Shown piece by piece: positions 1-6,671 of a stretch of 15,921 nucleotides of DNA. A program made the position numbers and the translations under genes. The stretch comes from Verrucomicrobiia bacterium (GTDB taxonomy: Bacteria > Verrucomicrobiota > Verrucomicrobiae > Limisphaerales > JAKPVM01), in contig JAOADO010000030.1 in the NCBI GenBank assembly GCA_026417275.1, forward strand, positions 1 through 15,921, given 5' to 3'. Within the stretch, counting starts at the first letter, position 1. Each line of letters opens with the position of its first letter. The notes beneath the pieces are model-generated. The model did not search any database and was not told where the DNA came from. It saw nothing but the letters and a program-made list of their open reading frames with translations.

Positions 1-1430
1 GTGTTGCCATCCGCAGAAGCCACGGCGTCTGACGTCAGATGAAACCGCGAGCGGTCATTCGCAAAGATGAAATTGTTCTCGCCCGCTTTCAGACCTGCGG
101 CTTTGTCTCCGAGAAACCAGTTTACAGGAAGCGTAAATACTTTCTCAGTGTTGCCCCTGTTGGTAATTGCGAACCGCAACATGCACACGGCAAAGGTATC
201 CCCTTCAGGAGTATCCATTTCTGAATCGACTCCATCCAACAAAGTCACAAACGCAATCTGGTTTATCTCAAAATCGTCAACACTCCACGTAGTTCGACAG
301 ATGGGAATACTTGCATCATCAATTGTCCGCGAGACTGGTTTATTCGGGAGCGAGAAGTTTACGCTCACCGGGGCGCGTTCGAGCGAAAGTCGCGGAGTGT
401 CCTTGCCAGGACGTCGTTCCAGATAACCGTCATTTGTGCGGAATTCGACGCTGCCATTTGCATTCAGGCGAAAGCGCTGACGTCCACCGTCCATGCCCAT
501 TGGAAAGTAGATGTGCGATTTTTTCGGTGGCATACCATCCCAGGCGGCTCGCCAGGTTTGCTCCGACAACTCTGAAACACGATTGTAGAGAGACTTTTTT
601 CCACTTGCCCTTACATCCTTTTCTACAGCAGAATACCTGCGCCGGTCGTTCCCATTAAGAACCGCAAGTCCAGCAAACGGGATATAAATTTCTCCATCCT
701 TTAAATCTTCAACTTTAAATGTAACCGCCTGTTTGCCGCGGATTGTTACGAGCGTTTTATCAAAAGTGTTCGGGTCGGTGTTTTGCGTGGCGTCAATTTC
801 GACAAAAACAGATGACGACCCGCCCTCTTGTTGAACAGTCTTAAGCAATCCGTTATAGACTTCGAAAATGAGATTTTCTGGTGTTTCTTTTTCAAAAGTC
901 ACTCTGAATTTGAACGGGACAAGTTCAGAATCCGTGAACGCTTCGATTTTGTCAACATCCAGCGGCGCGCTGTCCTTTGCAACAACGCGGATTTTAAGCG
1001 TATAGCGGAAAGTTGCTGGATAATTTTTAACTCCCGGAAATTCTGTTTTGTTCACAGGGTTAAAGGTAAAAATTACTCTGTTTGCCTCTTTTTGAGCGAT
1101 TGCGTCCGCGATTCGCCATCCATATTGATGCCAGTTGCCAAGCTCCATCCATCCAACGTCGCCACCGCCAGGTTCCCTGTCTTTTGGCAAACGCTGTTGA
1201 GGCCACCTGCTCCCCCAGTATTGAAGCACAAGATTTTCTGGAATCTGCGATTGATTTTTGAAGTAGACAACAATGCGATGTATTTCGCGAGGGTCTTCCC
1301 ACATTACGCCCTGACCGTTTTCAATCTTTATACCAAACGGCGCGGCGTCAAATGGTGCGGAAATTAAACTATTATCGAGCGAGGTTATAAAAATCAAAAT
1401 AAGCACAAGCAATGCATGGCGGTTTTTCAT
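1..1430 (-). CDS. Large secreted protein of unknown function, 3' end beyond the window
   Basis: An uninterrupted minus-strand reading frame of 476 complete codons starts at the ATG at 1430-1428 and leaves the window without a stop, so only the N-terminal part is seen. It opens with a clear signal peptide: K/R at residues 2-5, a hydrophobic core at about 6-18, and probable cleavage near LISA|PF at residues 22-27. The mature part is soluble and beta-rich in appearance. It has aromatic stretches such as MWEDPREIHRIVVYF (43-57) and a segment at about 297-318 with DGMPPKK, IYFPMGMDGG and RQRFRL. I do not recognise a named family. The style recalls N-terminal beta domains of large carbohydrate-active or cell-surface proteins of Verrucomicrobiota and Planctomycetes, but no catalytic motif is visible. 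The gene has no obvious Shine-Dalgarno sequence and is divergent from mgtE. The openness of the frame and the signal peptide make it a confident gene; the function is unknown. Confidence 0.85.
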   Translation of the reverse strand, partial: MKNRHALLVLILIFITSLDNSLISAPFDAAPFGIKIENGQGVMWEDPREIHRIVVYFKNQSQIPENLVLQYWGSRWPQQRLPKDREPGGGDVGWMELGNWHQYGWRIADAIAQKEANRVIFTFNPVNKTEFPGVKNYPATFRYTLKIRVVAKDSAPLDVDKIEAFTDSELVPFKFRVTFEKETPENLIFEVYNGLLKTVQQEGGSSSVFVEIDATQNTDPNTFDKTLVTIRGKQAVTFKVEDLKDGEIYIPFAGLAVLNGNDRRRYSAVEKDVRASGKKSLYNRVSELSEQTWRAAWDGMPPKKSHIYFPMGMDGGRQRFRLNANGSVEFRTNDGYLERRPGKDTPRLSLERAPVSVNFSLPNKPVSRTIDDASIPICRTTWSVDDFEINQIAFVTLLDGVDSEMDTPEGDTFAVCMLRFAITNRGNTEKVFTLPVNWFLGDKAAGLKAGENNFIFANDRSRFHLTSDAVASADGN

Positions 1431-1729
1431 GAACATTTTATTAACAATTAAAAGATGGAATGTAAAATGAAAATGGAATAACAGGATTCAAATGTCATAA
1501 AAAGAAATAGAGAAACTGCGGAGAAAAAGAATTTTTACTCCAGAACAATACTATCAGACAGCATTTGTTATCAGGTAAATAAACCTGAGTTTATCTATAA
1601 CTTAAATTACCTTGTATCTGTTTTCTATTAACCAAATACAAAATATTAAACAAATAATTTTCGGACAGATGCGGTAAGAATGTTATTTTCTCACACAATT
1701 TTAAAATTTGAATTAAATTACTGTGTACT
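1431..1729. other. AT-rich divergent intergenic region upstream of mgtE
   Basis: About 300 bp separate the starts of the two divergent genes, so both promoters should lie here. No coding frame or RNA gene is convincing. The one clear element is a perfect 6 bp inverted repeat with a 6 nt loop, TCAGGT-AAATAA-ACCTGA, at 1571-1588. It is not followed by a T run and so is not a terminator; an operator role is only a guess. I looked for the conserved helices of a magnesium M-box riboswitch and could not make them out, but a covariance-model search would be needed to exclude one. Confidence 0.4.
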
Positions 1730-1738
1730 ATGTATAAT
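1708..1738 (+). promoter_or_regulatory. Possible promoter overlapping the annotated mgtE start
   Basis: A perfect TATAAT lies at 1733-1738 and a TTGAAT at 1708-1713, with a 19 bp spacer. The hexamers fit sigma-70 consensus well but the spacer is long. Transcription from it would start near 1745, downstream of the ATG at 1730, and would force use of the in-frame ATG at 1763. In AT-rich DNA a chance match is quite possible. Confidence 0.25.
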
Positions 1739-3037
1739 TTGTTAAAGATTGATAATGAACTGATGCGGTTAGAACCTGCCGAACTGGCGCGAAAAATCCA
1801 GGAATGCAAATCACATGAGGTTTGTGAGATATTATGCAAGTTGCCTCAAGATAAGGCAGGACGCGTTCTGATGGAAATCCCAGAGGACCTATTAAATTCA
1901 CTTATAAAACGAATCCCGGACGATGTTTTACTCAACATAATTCGCGCGGCTTCACCGAATATTGCGGCGGATATTATTGGAAAACTCGACCGCCAACGAA
2001 GGTTAAGAATCCTTGAAAAAATTCCGAAAGATTCCGCCGCGCCAATTGTTGCGATTCTTCAATATCCACCTGACACCGCCGGTGGTATAATGACCGACAG
2101 ATTCTTGAAATTATATGAAACGGACACAATATCCGCTGCATTGGAACGAATTCGCAAAAACAAAGAATGGAAACCGGATGATGTTTCATACATGTACGTA
2201 GTGGATAAAAGTGAACGGCTGGTGGGTGTGGCACAGGTTCATCAAATCCTCTTCGGAGACTCTAACAGATTGGTGAAAGACATCGTAAAACGTGAGGTTA
2301 AATTTTTAAGAGTTGATGCATCCATTGATGAAATCCAGCATCAGTTTGCATTGAGCCGTTTCTTGGGCTTGCCTGTAGTGGACGAGATTGGACGTCTAGT
2401 CGGAGTTGTTCGAGCGGCAGATGTTCTGCAACTGGCTGAAAAAGAAGCCACGCGCGATATGCAGTTAATGGTTGGTTTGTCCGGAGTCGAACGATTGAAA
2501 ACACCCTGGAAAATGTCCATCAAACAACGATTGCCATGGCTCTATTTTAATCTGATTACATCGTTTTTAGCCGCGATTGCGGTGGGAATTTTTCAAGATA
2601 CACTCGCTAAATGGATTGCCCTTGCGGTGTTTATGCCCGTTATATTGAGTCAGGGCGCAAACGCGGGATTGCAAACGCTCACAATAGTGGTTCGCGAGAT
2701 GGCTCTCGGAGAATTGATAAAAGGAGACGAAGCAAAGGCGCTTGCAAAAGAGTTCATAGTCGGCATAGTATGCGGAATCGCCGCCGCGATTCTTGTTGGG
2801 GCCGTCGGTTATTTTTGGAAAGGAGGCTGGTTCATCGGGTTAATAGCAGGAACTGCGATTGTATTGAATCAGTTGATTGGCGCAGTTTCTGGCGTCTTGA
2901 TACCTCTTGTATTAAGACTTATTAAAATTGACCCGGCGCTTGCCTCCAGCGTAATTCTGACAACGGTCACAGATGTCGCAGGTGTAATAATACTGCTTGG
3001 AGGCGCAACTTTAATCGCAAGGTTTGTAGCAATTTAA
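1730..3037 (+). CDS. mgtE: MgtE-family magnesium channel/transporter
   Basis: The 435-residue product has the full MgtE architecture: a cytosolic N domain of short helical repeats (about 10-125), a CBS pair (about 130-250, with YMYVVD and LPVVDEIGRLVGVV), a connecting helix, and five membrane segments from about 270 to the end. MgtE is a homodimeric channel that imports Mg2+, gated by Mg2+ binding to the N and CBS domains. The aspartate that selects Mg2+ in characterised channels is kept (TVTDVAG, D415). The conserved GGNTGNQ-type pore stretch reads GANAGLQ here (309-315), so this may be a diverged subfamily. The start at 1730 has no Shine-Dalgarno sequence; an in-frame ATG at 1763 is an alternative and would remove 11 residues outside the conserved region. 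The gene appears to be transcribed alone, with more than 290 bp of non-coding DNA on each side. Confidence 0.93.
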   Translation: MYNLLKIDNELMRLEPAELARKIQECKSHEVCEILCKLPQDKAGRVLMEIPEDLLNSLIKRIPDDVLLNIIRAASPNIAADIIGKLDRQRRLRILEKIPKDSAAPIVAILQYPPDTAGGIMTDRFLKLYETDTISAALERIRKNKEWKPDDVSYMYVVDKSERLVGVAQVHQILFGDSNRLVKDIVKREVKFLRVDASIDEIQHQFALSRFLGLPVVDEIGRLVGVVRAADVLQLAEKEATRDMQLMVGLSGVERLKTPWKMSIKQRLPWLYFNLITSFLAAIAVGIFQDTLAKWIALAVFMPVILSQGANAGLQTLTIVVREMALGELIKGDEAKALAKEFIVGIVCGIAAAILVGAVGYFWKGGWFIGLIAGTAIVLNQLIGAVSGVLIPLVLRLIKIDPALASSVILTTVTDVAGVIILLGGATLIARFVAI

Positions 3038-3374
3038 ATTGCCCCACTCTCTTGCTCTTAAAGACCAATTTAAAAAAACAACATATCCTGTATAAGAAAA
3101 AGAATTTTTAAAAAAGTTTGTTTTTAATTTTAGTAGAGAAACAACTGATTTCCCTGTGAAATAACTTTTGAGCATCCCTGAAAATTTTAATAATTTTTGT
3201 CATGAAATGACCTGTAACTTTTTAAGCACTCTTTTAACCAGCTACAACCTCGATATTCTTCGAAAATATTAAAATACTACGGCAAACTTGCGGAGCATTG
3301 CCGCTCTCAATTGCAAAACGCAAAATCTGGGTTAAATTTGATTGAATTTATTTTACTAATATTAAATATTAGAT
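3038..3374. other. AT-rich intergenic region before the PQQ dehydrogenase gene
   Basis: No coding frame or RNA gene is supported in these 337 bp. Two small symmetric elements are present. One is GTCAT-GAA-ATGAC at 3199-3211. The other is a near-palindrome at 3252-3270, GATATTCTTCGAAAATATT, centred on TTCGAA and imperfect by one position. Either could bind a regulator of the downstream gene, but neither matches an operator I can name. No GC-rich hairpin with a T run follows mgtE, so no intrinsic terminator is evident. Confidence 0.3.
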
Positions 3375-4793
3375 ATGCATATACATAAATACATTCTATC
3401 AGTTGTCGTTGCCTCAGGCTTTGCCTTAAACACAAACCTTCAGGCAAGAGACATTGCAAAAGTTTACGCCGAGTTCTGCGCTTCCTGTCATGGCAATAAT
3501 ATGGAGGGTTCTGCCGCTAGCAGTTTAATTGATGGACAGTGGAAGTTCGGAAAAGATGACGAAAGCATAGCAAAAATTATTCGCGAGGGTATAGAAGACG
3601 AAGGAATGCCATCAATGAAAAATGGACTGAGCGAGGCAGAAATCCGCGCAATGGTCATATTTATTCGCGAAAAAGAGACGCAGGCGGCACTTAAGAAAAT
3701 TTCACTCCCGAAGCCGCAGGATGAACAGCTTGTCCAGAGCGAACTACACAAGTTCAAAATCAAAACCGTTTGCAAAAATCTTGTGACGCCATGGTCACTT
3801 GCATTTTTGCCTGACGGCAGGATGCTTGTAACCGAATTGCCAGGAAGACTGAGAATAGTGGACAGGGATGGCGCTGTTTCTCCCGCGATAGACGACACGC
3901 CACGTGTGCGCGCAGAAGGTCAAGGCGGTCTGATGGAAGTCGCTTTGCATCCGAATTACGAAAACAATGGTTGGATTTACCTCTCTTACTCTGAACGCGC
4001 AACGAACAAAATTGGAAACAATGTTGGCATGACAGTAATTGTCCGTGGAAAAATTCGTGACGGAAAATGGCAGGAGGAGCAAACTATTTTCCGTGCCCCG
4101 GTTGAATTCTACCGACCGGGAGGAATACATTTTGGTTCACGAATCGTGTTCGACGGAAAGGGACACGTATTCTTTTCAATTGGCGAGCGCGGTGCCATGG
4201 AACACGCACAAGATATTAAACGTCCGAATGGAAAAATCCACAGACTCAATGACGATGGCTCTATTCCTGCAGACAACCCATTCGTAAATGTTCCCGATGC
4301 CATAAAATCAATATGGAGTTATGGACACAGAAATCCGCAGGGGCTTGATTTTCACCCGATGACGGGCGACCTGTGGGAAACCGAACACGGACCTCGAGGG
4401 GGCGATGAATTAAATTTGATTGAAAAAGGCAAGAACTACGGTTGGCCAGTGATTACTTACGGAATGAACTACGATGGCTCCCCCATCACATCGCTCACAC
4501 ATAAAGAAGGCATGGAACAACCCGTGTTGCACTGGACGCCGTCCATAGCAGTTTGCGGAATCGGTTTTTACCGTGGCAATAAATTTGAAAAATGGAAAAA
4601 CCATCTTTTTGTGACCAGCCTTGCACGCGAAGAACTGCGCCGACTTGAGATTGTCGACAGAAAAGTTGTTCATCAAGAAATTGTATTTAAAGGAATCGGC
4701 AGAATACGGTCGGTTGTTACAGGTCCTGATGGATTTCTGTATCTTGCGATGAACGCACCGGACAGAATTATCAGGCTTGAACCAGTGGAATGA
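3375..4793 (+). CDS. Cytochrome c / PQQ-dependent aldose sugar dehydrogenase fusion
   Basis: This 472-residue exported protein starts with a signal peptide (residues 1 to about 24). A small cytochrome c domain follows, with haem motif CASCH at 35-39 and probable axial ligand M78 in GMPSM. A beta-propeller of the soluble glucose/sorbosone dehydrogenase family (YliI/Asd type) begins at about 125. Two active-site landmarks of that family are present: H252 in GGIHFGSR, matching the general base of Acinetobacter soluble glucose dehydrogenase, and R319 in YGHRNPQGL, matching its PQQ-binding arginine. It probably oxidises aldose sugars in the periplasm and passes electrons through its own haem to the respiratory chain. 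The substrate cannot be read from the sequence. The position where relatives often have GD reads GERG. Its stop codon overlaps the start of the next gene (ATGA). No PQQ biosynthesis genes are in the window. Confidence 0.92.
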   Translation: MHIHKYILSVVVASGFALNTNLQARDIAKVYAEFCASCHGNNMEGSAASSLIDGQWKFGKDDESIAKIIREGIEDEGMPSMKNGLSEAEIRAMVIFIREKETQAALKKISLPKPQDEQLVQSELHKFKIKTVCKNLVTPWSLAFLPDGRMLVTELPGRLRIVDRDGAVSPAIDDTPRVRAEGQGGLMEVALHPNYENNGWIYLSYSERATNKIGNNVGMTVIVRGKIRDGKWQEEQTIFRAPVEFYRPGGIHFGSRIVFDGKGHVFFSIGERGAMEHAQDIKRPNGKIHRLNDDGSIPADNPFVNVPDAIKSIWSYGHRNPQGLDFHPMTGDLWETEHGPRGGDELNLIEKGKNYGWPVITYGMNYDGSPITSLTHKEGMEQPVLHWTPSIAVCGIGFYRGNKFEKWKNHLFVTSLAREELRRLEIVDRKVVHQEIVFKGIGRIRSVVTGPDGFLYLAMNAPDRIIRLEPVE

Positions 4794-5551
4794 GTTTTTT
4801 TCTGAATACAATCATGAATTTATTAAACGACAACCAGCATAATAAACCGGACACACAAAAAGCCTTTACATTAATTGAACTTGTGGTTGTTATCGGGGTC
4901 GCTGGCATTCTTGTCGGACTTCTTTTGCCTGCTCTGGCAAAATCAAAAAACGCCGTCCTGCGGTCAGCGTGTCTATCAAATCTCCGCCAGCAATCAGTGG
5001 CATGGTTTCTTTATCTTGACGAAAACAGCGAGCGTTTTCCGGACAGACGCGACCTGAAATCCGCTCTGCCTGGTGGATACCGACCGTGGTCAAACTGGCC
5101 TGCCAGCGACCCTCGCGCCGGTTGGTCCGGAATTGTCCTTACTTCTTATCTTACCGCAACAACCGTGTTCTTATGCCCGTCGGCAAAAAAGAAAAATTTT
5201 GATTCAATTCCCCAGGTTGCTCAAAACATTGCTTCAGGCGGCGGTGGTATTATATCAACCTACTGGATGTGGCGTTTTGACAGGACGAACACCCCTGTTC
5301 CACTTGACAACTTCTGGGGAAAGAACCCCGCCGAATGCATCGCAGACTTGCGCATAGCGAACACCCCAAACGCACCCCCGCCTTCCTCAGCATCGGAAGT
5401 CGAGTTAATTGTAGATGTTTATTTCCCCTCAACAATAGCATCCTTGCCCGAAAATCTCCGCGGTCGTTCAGCGCATGCAGGCGGCAGAAACCGTGTCATG
5501 CTCGATGGAAGTGTGGGGTTCTATAAAGATAAAAGGACAATGAACGAATAA
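4790..5551 (+). CDS. Pseudopilin-like protein with H-X9-DG C-terminus
   Basis: The protein begins with a type IV prepilin-like leader followed by A25|FTLIELVVVIGVAG, the cleavage/methylation site and hydrophobic N-terminal helix of PulG-like proteins. Near the C-terminus it carries H229, nine residues, then D239-G240. This is the H-X9-DG signature described for prepilin-type proteins abundant in PVC bacteria. Residue -1 is alanine rather than the usual glycine. Two starts are possible: 4790 (253 aa, ATGA overlap with the preceding stop) and 4814 (245 aa, a shorter polar leader). Neither has a good Shine-Dalgarno sequence. The overlap implies translational coupling to the PQQ dehydrogenase, so the two may act together at the cell surface. 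Its molecular role (structural pilin, secretion pseudopilin or adaptor) is unknown. Confidence 0.88.
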   Translation: MSFFLNTIMNLLNDNQHNKPDTQKAFTLIELVVVIGVAGILVGLLLPALAKSKNAVLRSACLSNLRQQSVAWFLYLDENSERFPDRRDLKSALPGGYRPWSNWPASDPRAGWSGIVLTSYLTATTVFLCPSAKKKNFDSIPQVAQNIASGGGGIISTYWMWRFDRTNTPVPLDNFWGKNPAECIADLRIANTPNAPPPSSASEVELIVDVYFPSTIASLPENLRGRSAHAGGRNRVMLDGSVGFYKDKRTMNE

Positions 5552-5598
5552 ATTGCGTAAAAATATGAATCAATCTTCTCCGTTGATAAATCTAAAAC

Positions 5599-5626
5599 TT
5601 GACATATTCATTTTGATTGATAGGTT
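5599..5626 (+). promoter_or_regulatory. Candidate promoter upstream of rpmH
   Basis: A perfect -35 TTGACA at 5599-5604 is followed after 16 bp by TAGGTT (5621-5626), a poor -10 match. It lies in the 198 bp AT-rich gap where the promoter of the rpmH cluster should be. Another possible pair, TTGCTA-17-TACAAA, lies closer to the gene. The assignment is tentative. Confidence 0.25.
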
Positions 5627-5749
5627 TTAAAGTTCATTTTTATTGAAAAGATTGGTAATAATGGTGAAACGGGTTGATTTAACAACTCGAAATGTTGCTA
5701 TTATTAAATATTGAAAATACAAAATATTTAAAATAAAGGTAAATAGAAT

Positions 5750-5887
5750 ATGAAACGGACATATCAACCATCGAAGATAAGAAGGAAACGTCAATATGGT
5801 TTCCTTGCCAGGAGTCGCTCGAAGGGCGGGAGACAGGTGTTGAACGCTCGCAGACGCAAAGGACGCAAACGTCTTACTCCTGTATAA
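5750..5887 (+). CDS. rpmH: 50S ribosomal protein L34
   Basis: This short 45-codon gene encodes the very basic large-subunit protein L34. The product starts [20 protein letters not shown] and continues with the [11 protein letters not shown] and [11 protein letters not shown] segments that define the family, and its length is normal. AAAGG lies about 10 nt before the ATG as a plausible ribosome-binding site. It is the first gene of the conserved rpmH-rnpA-yidD-yidC-khpB cluster and lies 33 bp before rnpA. In many bacteria dnaA lies next to rpmH. Here the neighbour is a pseudopilin gene, so the usual origin-region context is lost. Confidence 0.98.
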   Translation: MKRTYQPSKIRRKRQYGFLARSRSKGGRQVLNARRRKGRKRLTPV

Positions 5888-5920
5888 TAAATTGTATATC
5901 AATAACTTAAGCGTAAATAT

Positions 5921-6370
5921 TTGAATGAAAAGCGTCCGATAACGCTCATGGCGGAAGGGGCGAATACGAACTCTGTAAGGTATAGATTACCAAAAAAATG
6001 CCTGTTGAGACGAAGTTGTGATTTTAATCGCCTCCGCACAAAGGGAGCTCGGATCGTCGCAGGTTGTTTGTTGTTAAACTGGATGGCTTTGCCCGATGGG
6101 GCTCAAAACAAAATAGGAGTGGTTATATCTAAAAAGATTGGTTCAGCCGTAGAGCGGAACCGATGTCGAAGATTGTTAAAAGAAGCATATAGACTTCATC
6201 AGTGCGATTTAGCCAGACCTGTTGAAATAGTCCTTGTTGCAAGGAAAGGACTGAAAGATTATAAATTAACAGATGTAGAGAAAGATTTGCTAAAGGCTCT
6301 TGCAAGCGCAGGGCTTTTAAAGAAAGATGTTGCGTTAGATTGTGATTCTCACAAAGACAAAGAGCCCTGA
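5921..6370 (+). CDS. rnpA: Ribonuclease P protein component
   Basis: The product is the basic protein subunit that helps the RNase P RNA remove 5' leaders from tRNA precursors. The family core starts at about residue 22 (RLPKKCLLRRSCDFNRL). The diagnostic RNR motif is at 79-81 within AVERNRCRRLLKEAYR. The frame opens with TTG at 5921, giving 149 aa with an extra N-terminal stretch of about 20 residues; an in-frame ATG at 5948 would give 140 aa. Neither has a strong Shine-Dalgarno sequence, so the start is open. The gene sits between rpmH and yidD, the usual arrangement, with 17 bp to yidD. Confidence 0.95.
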   Translation: MNEKRPITLMAEGANTNSVRYRLPKKCLLRRSCDFNRLRTKGARIVAGCLLLNWMALPDGAQNKIGVVISKKIGSAVERNRCRRLLKEAYRLHQCDLARPVEIVLVARKGLKDYKLTDVEKDLLKALASAGLLKKDVALDCDSHKDKEP

Positions 6371-6387
6371 TTTTTACAATGTAATAA

Positions 6388-6645
6388 ATGAACCCTGTTC
6401 AACAAATACTAATAATTATAATAAGGCTATATCGGCTGTTGTTATCGCCTGTAATAAGTTTTATTTGCGGACCTGGCAGTGGATGTCGGTATGAACCGAG
6501 TTGTTCTGTCTATGCCATAGAGGCGATTCGGTTGCACGGGGCGATTCGCGGGATGATACTGGCTTCTCGCAGGGTGCTCCGATGCCATCCATGGGGCGGT
6601 TGTGGATACGACCCGGTTCCGCAAAAACATGCGCATGAATCTTAA
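6388..6645 (+). CDS. yidD: YidD, membrane protein insertion efficiency factor
   Basis: This 85-residue protein is a clear YidD. It has an N-terminal amphipathic/hydrophobic helix ([15 protein letters not shown]), then [15 protein letters not shown] with C33 and C39, and [14 protein letters not shown] with C66 and C72. YidD is a small inner-membrane-associated protein that assists YidC-dependent and Sec-dependent membrane protein insertion, and it is nearly always encoded between rnpA and yidC, as here. Length and cysteine pattern are normal. No Shine-Dalgarno sequence is visible, and translation may be coupled to rnpA (17 bp gap). Confidence 0.97.
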   Translation: MNPVQQILIIIIRLYRLLLSPVISFICGPGSGCRYEPSCSVYAIEAIRLHGAIRGMILASRRVLRCHPWGGCGYDPVPQKHAHES

Positions 6646-6671
6646 TATTAATAGCTTATTGAAAATTTGAA

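Noticed and set aside
828..1367. Plus-strand frame of 179 codons
   Set aside because: It lies entirely opposite the much longer minus-strand secreted-protein gene, which has a signal peptide and natural composition; the plus-strand product is cysteine- and phenylalanine-rich with no domain.
1431..1729. M-box magnesium riboswitch upstream of mgtE
   Set aside because: Expected from the gene, but the gap is AT-rich with only one short 6 bp hairpin and no GC-rich conserved core.
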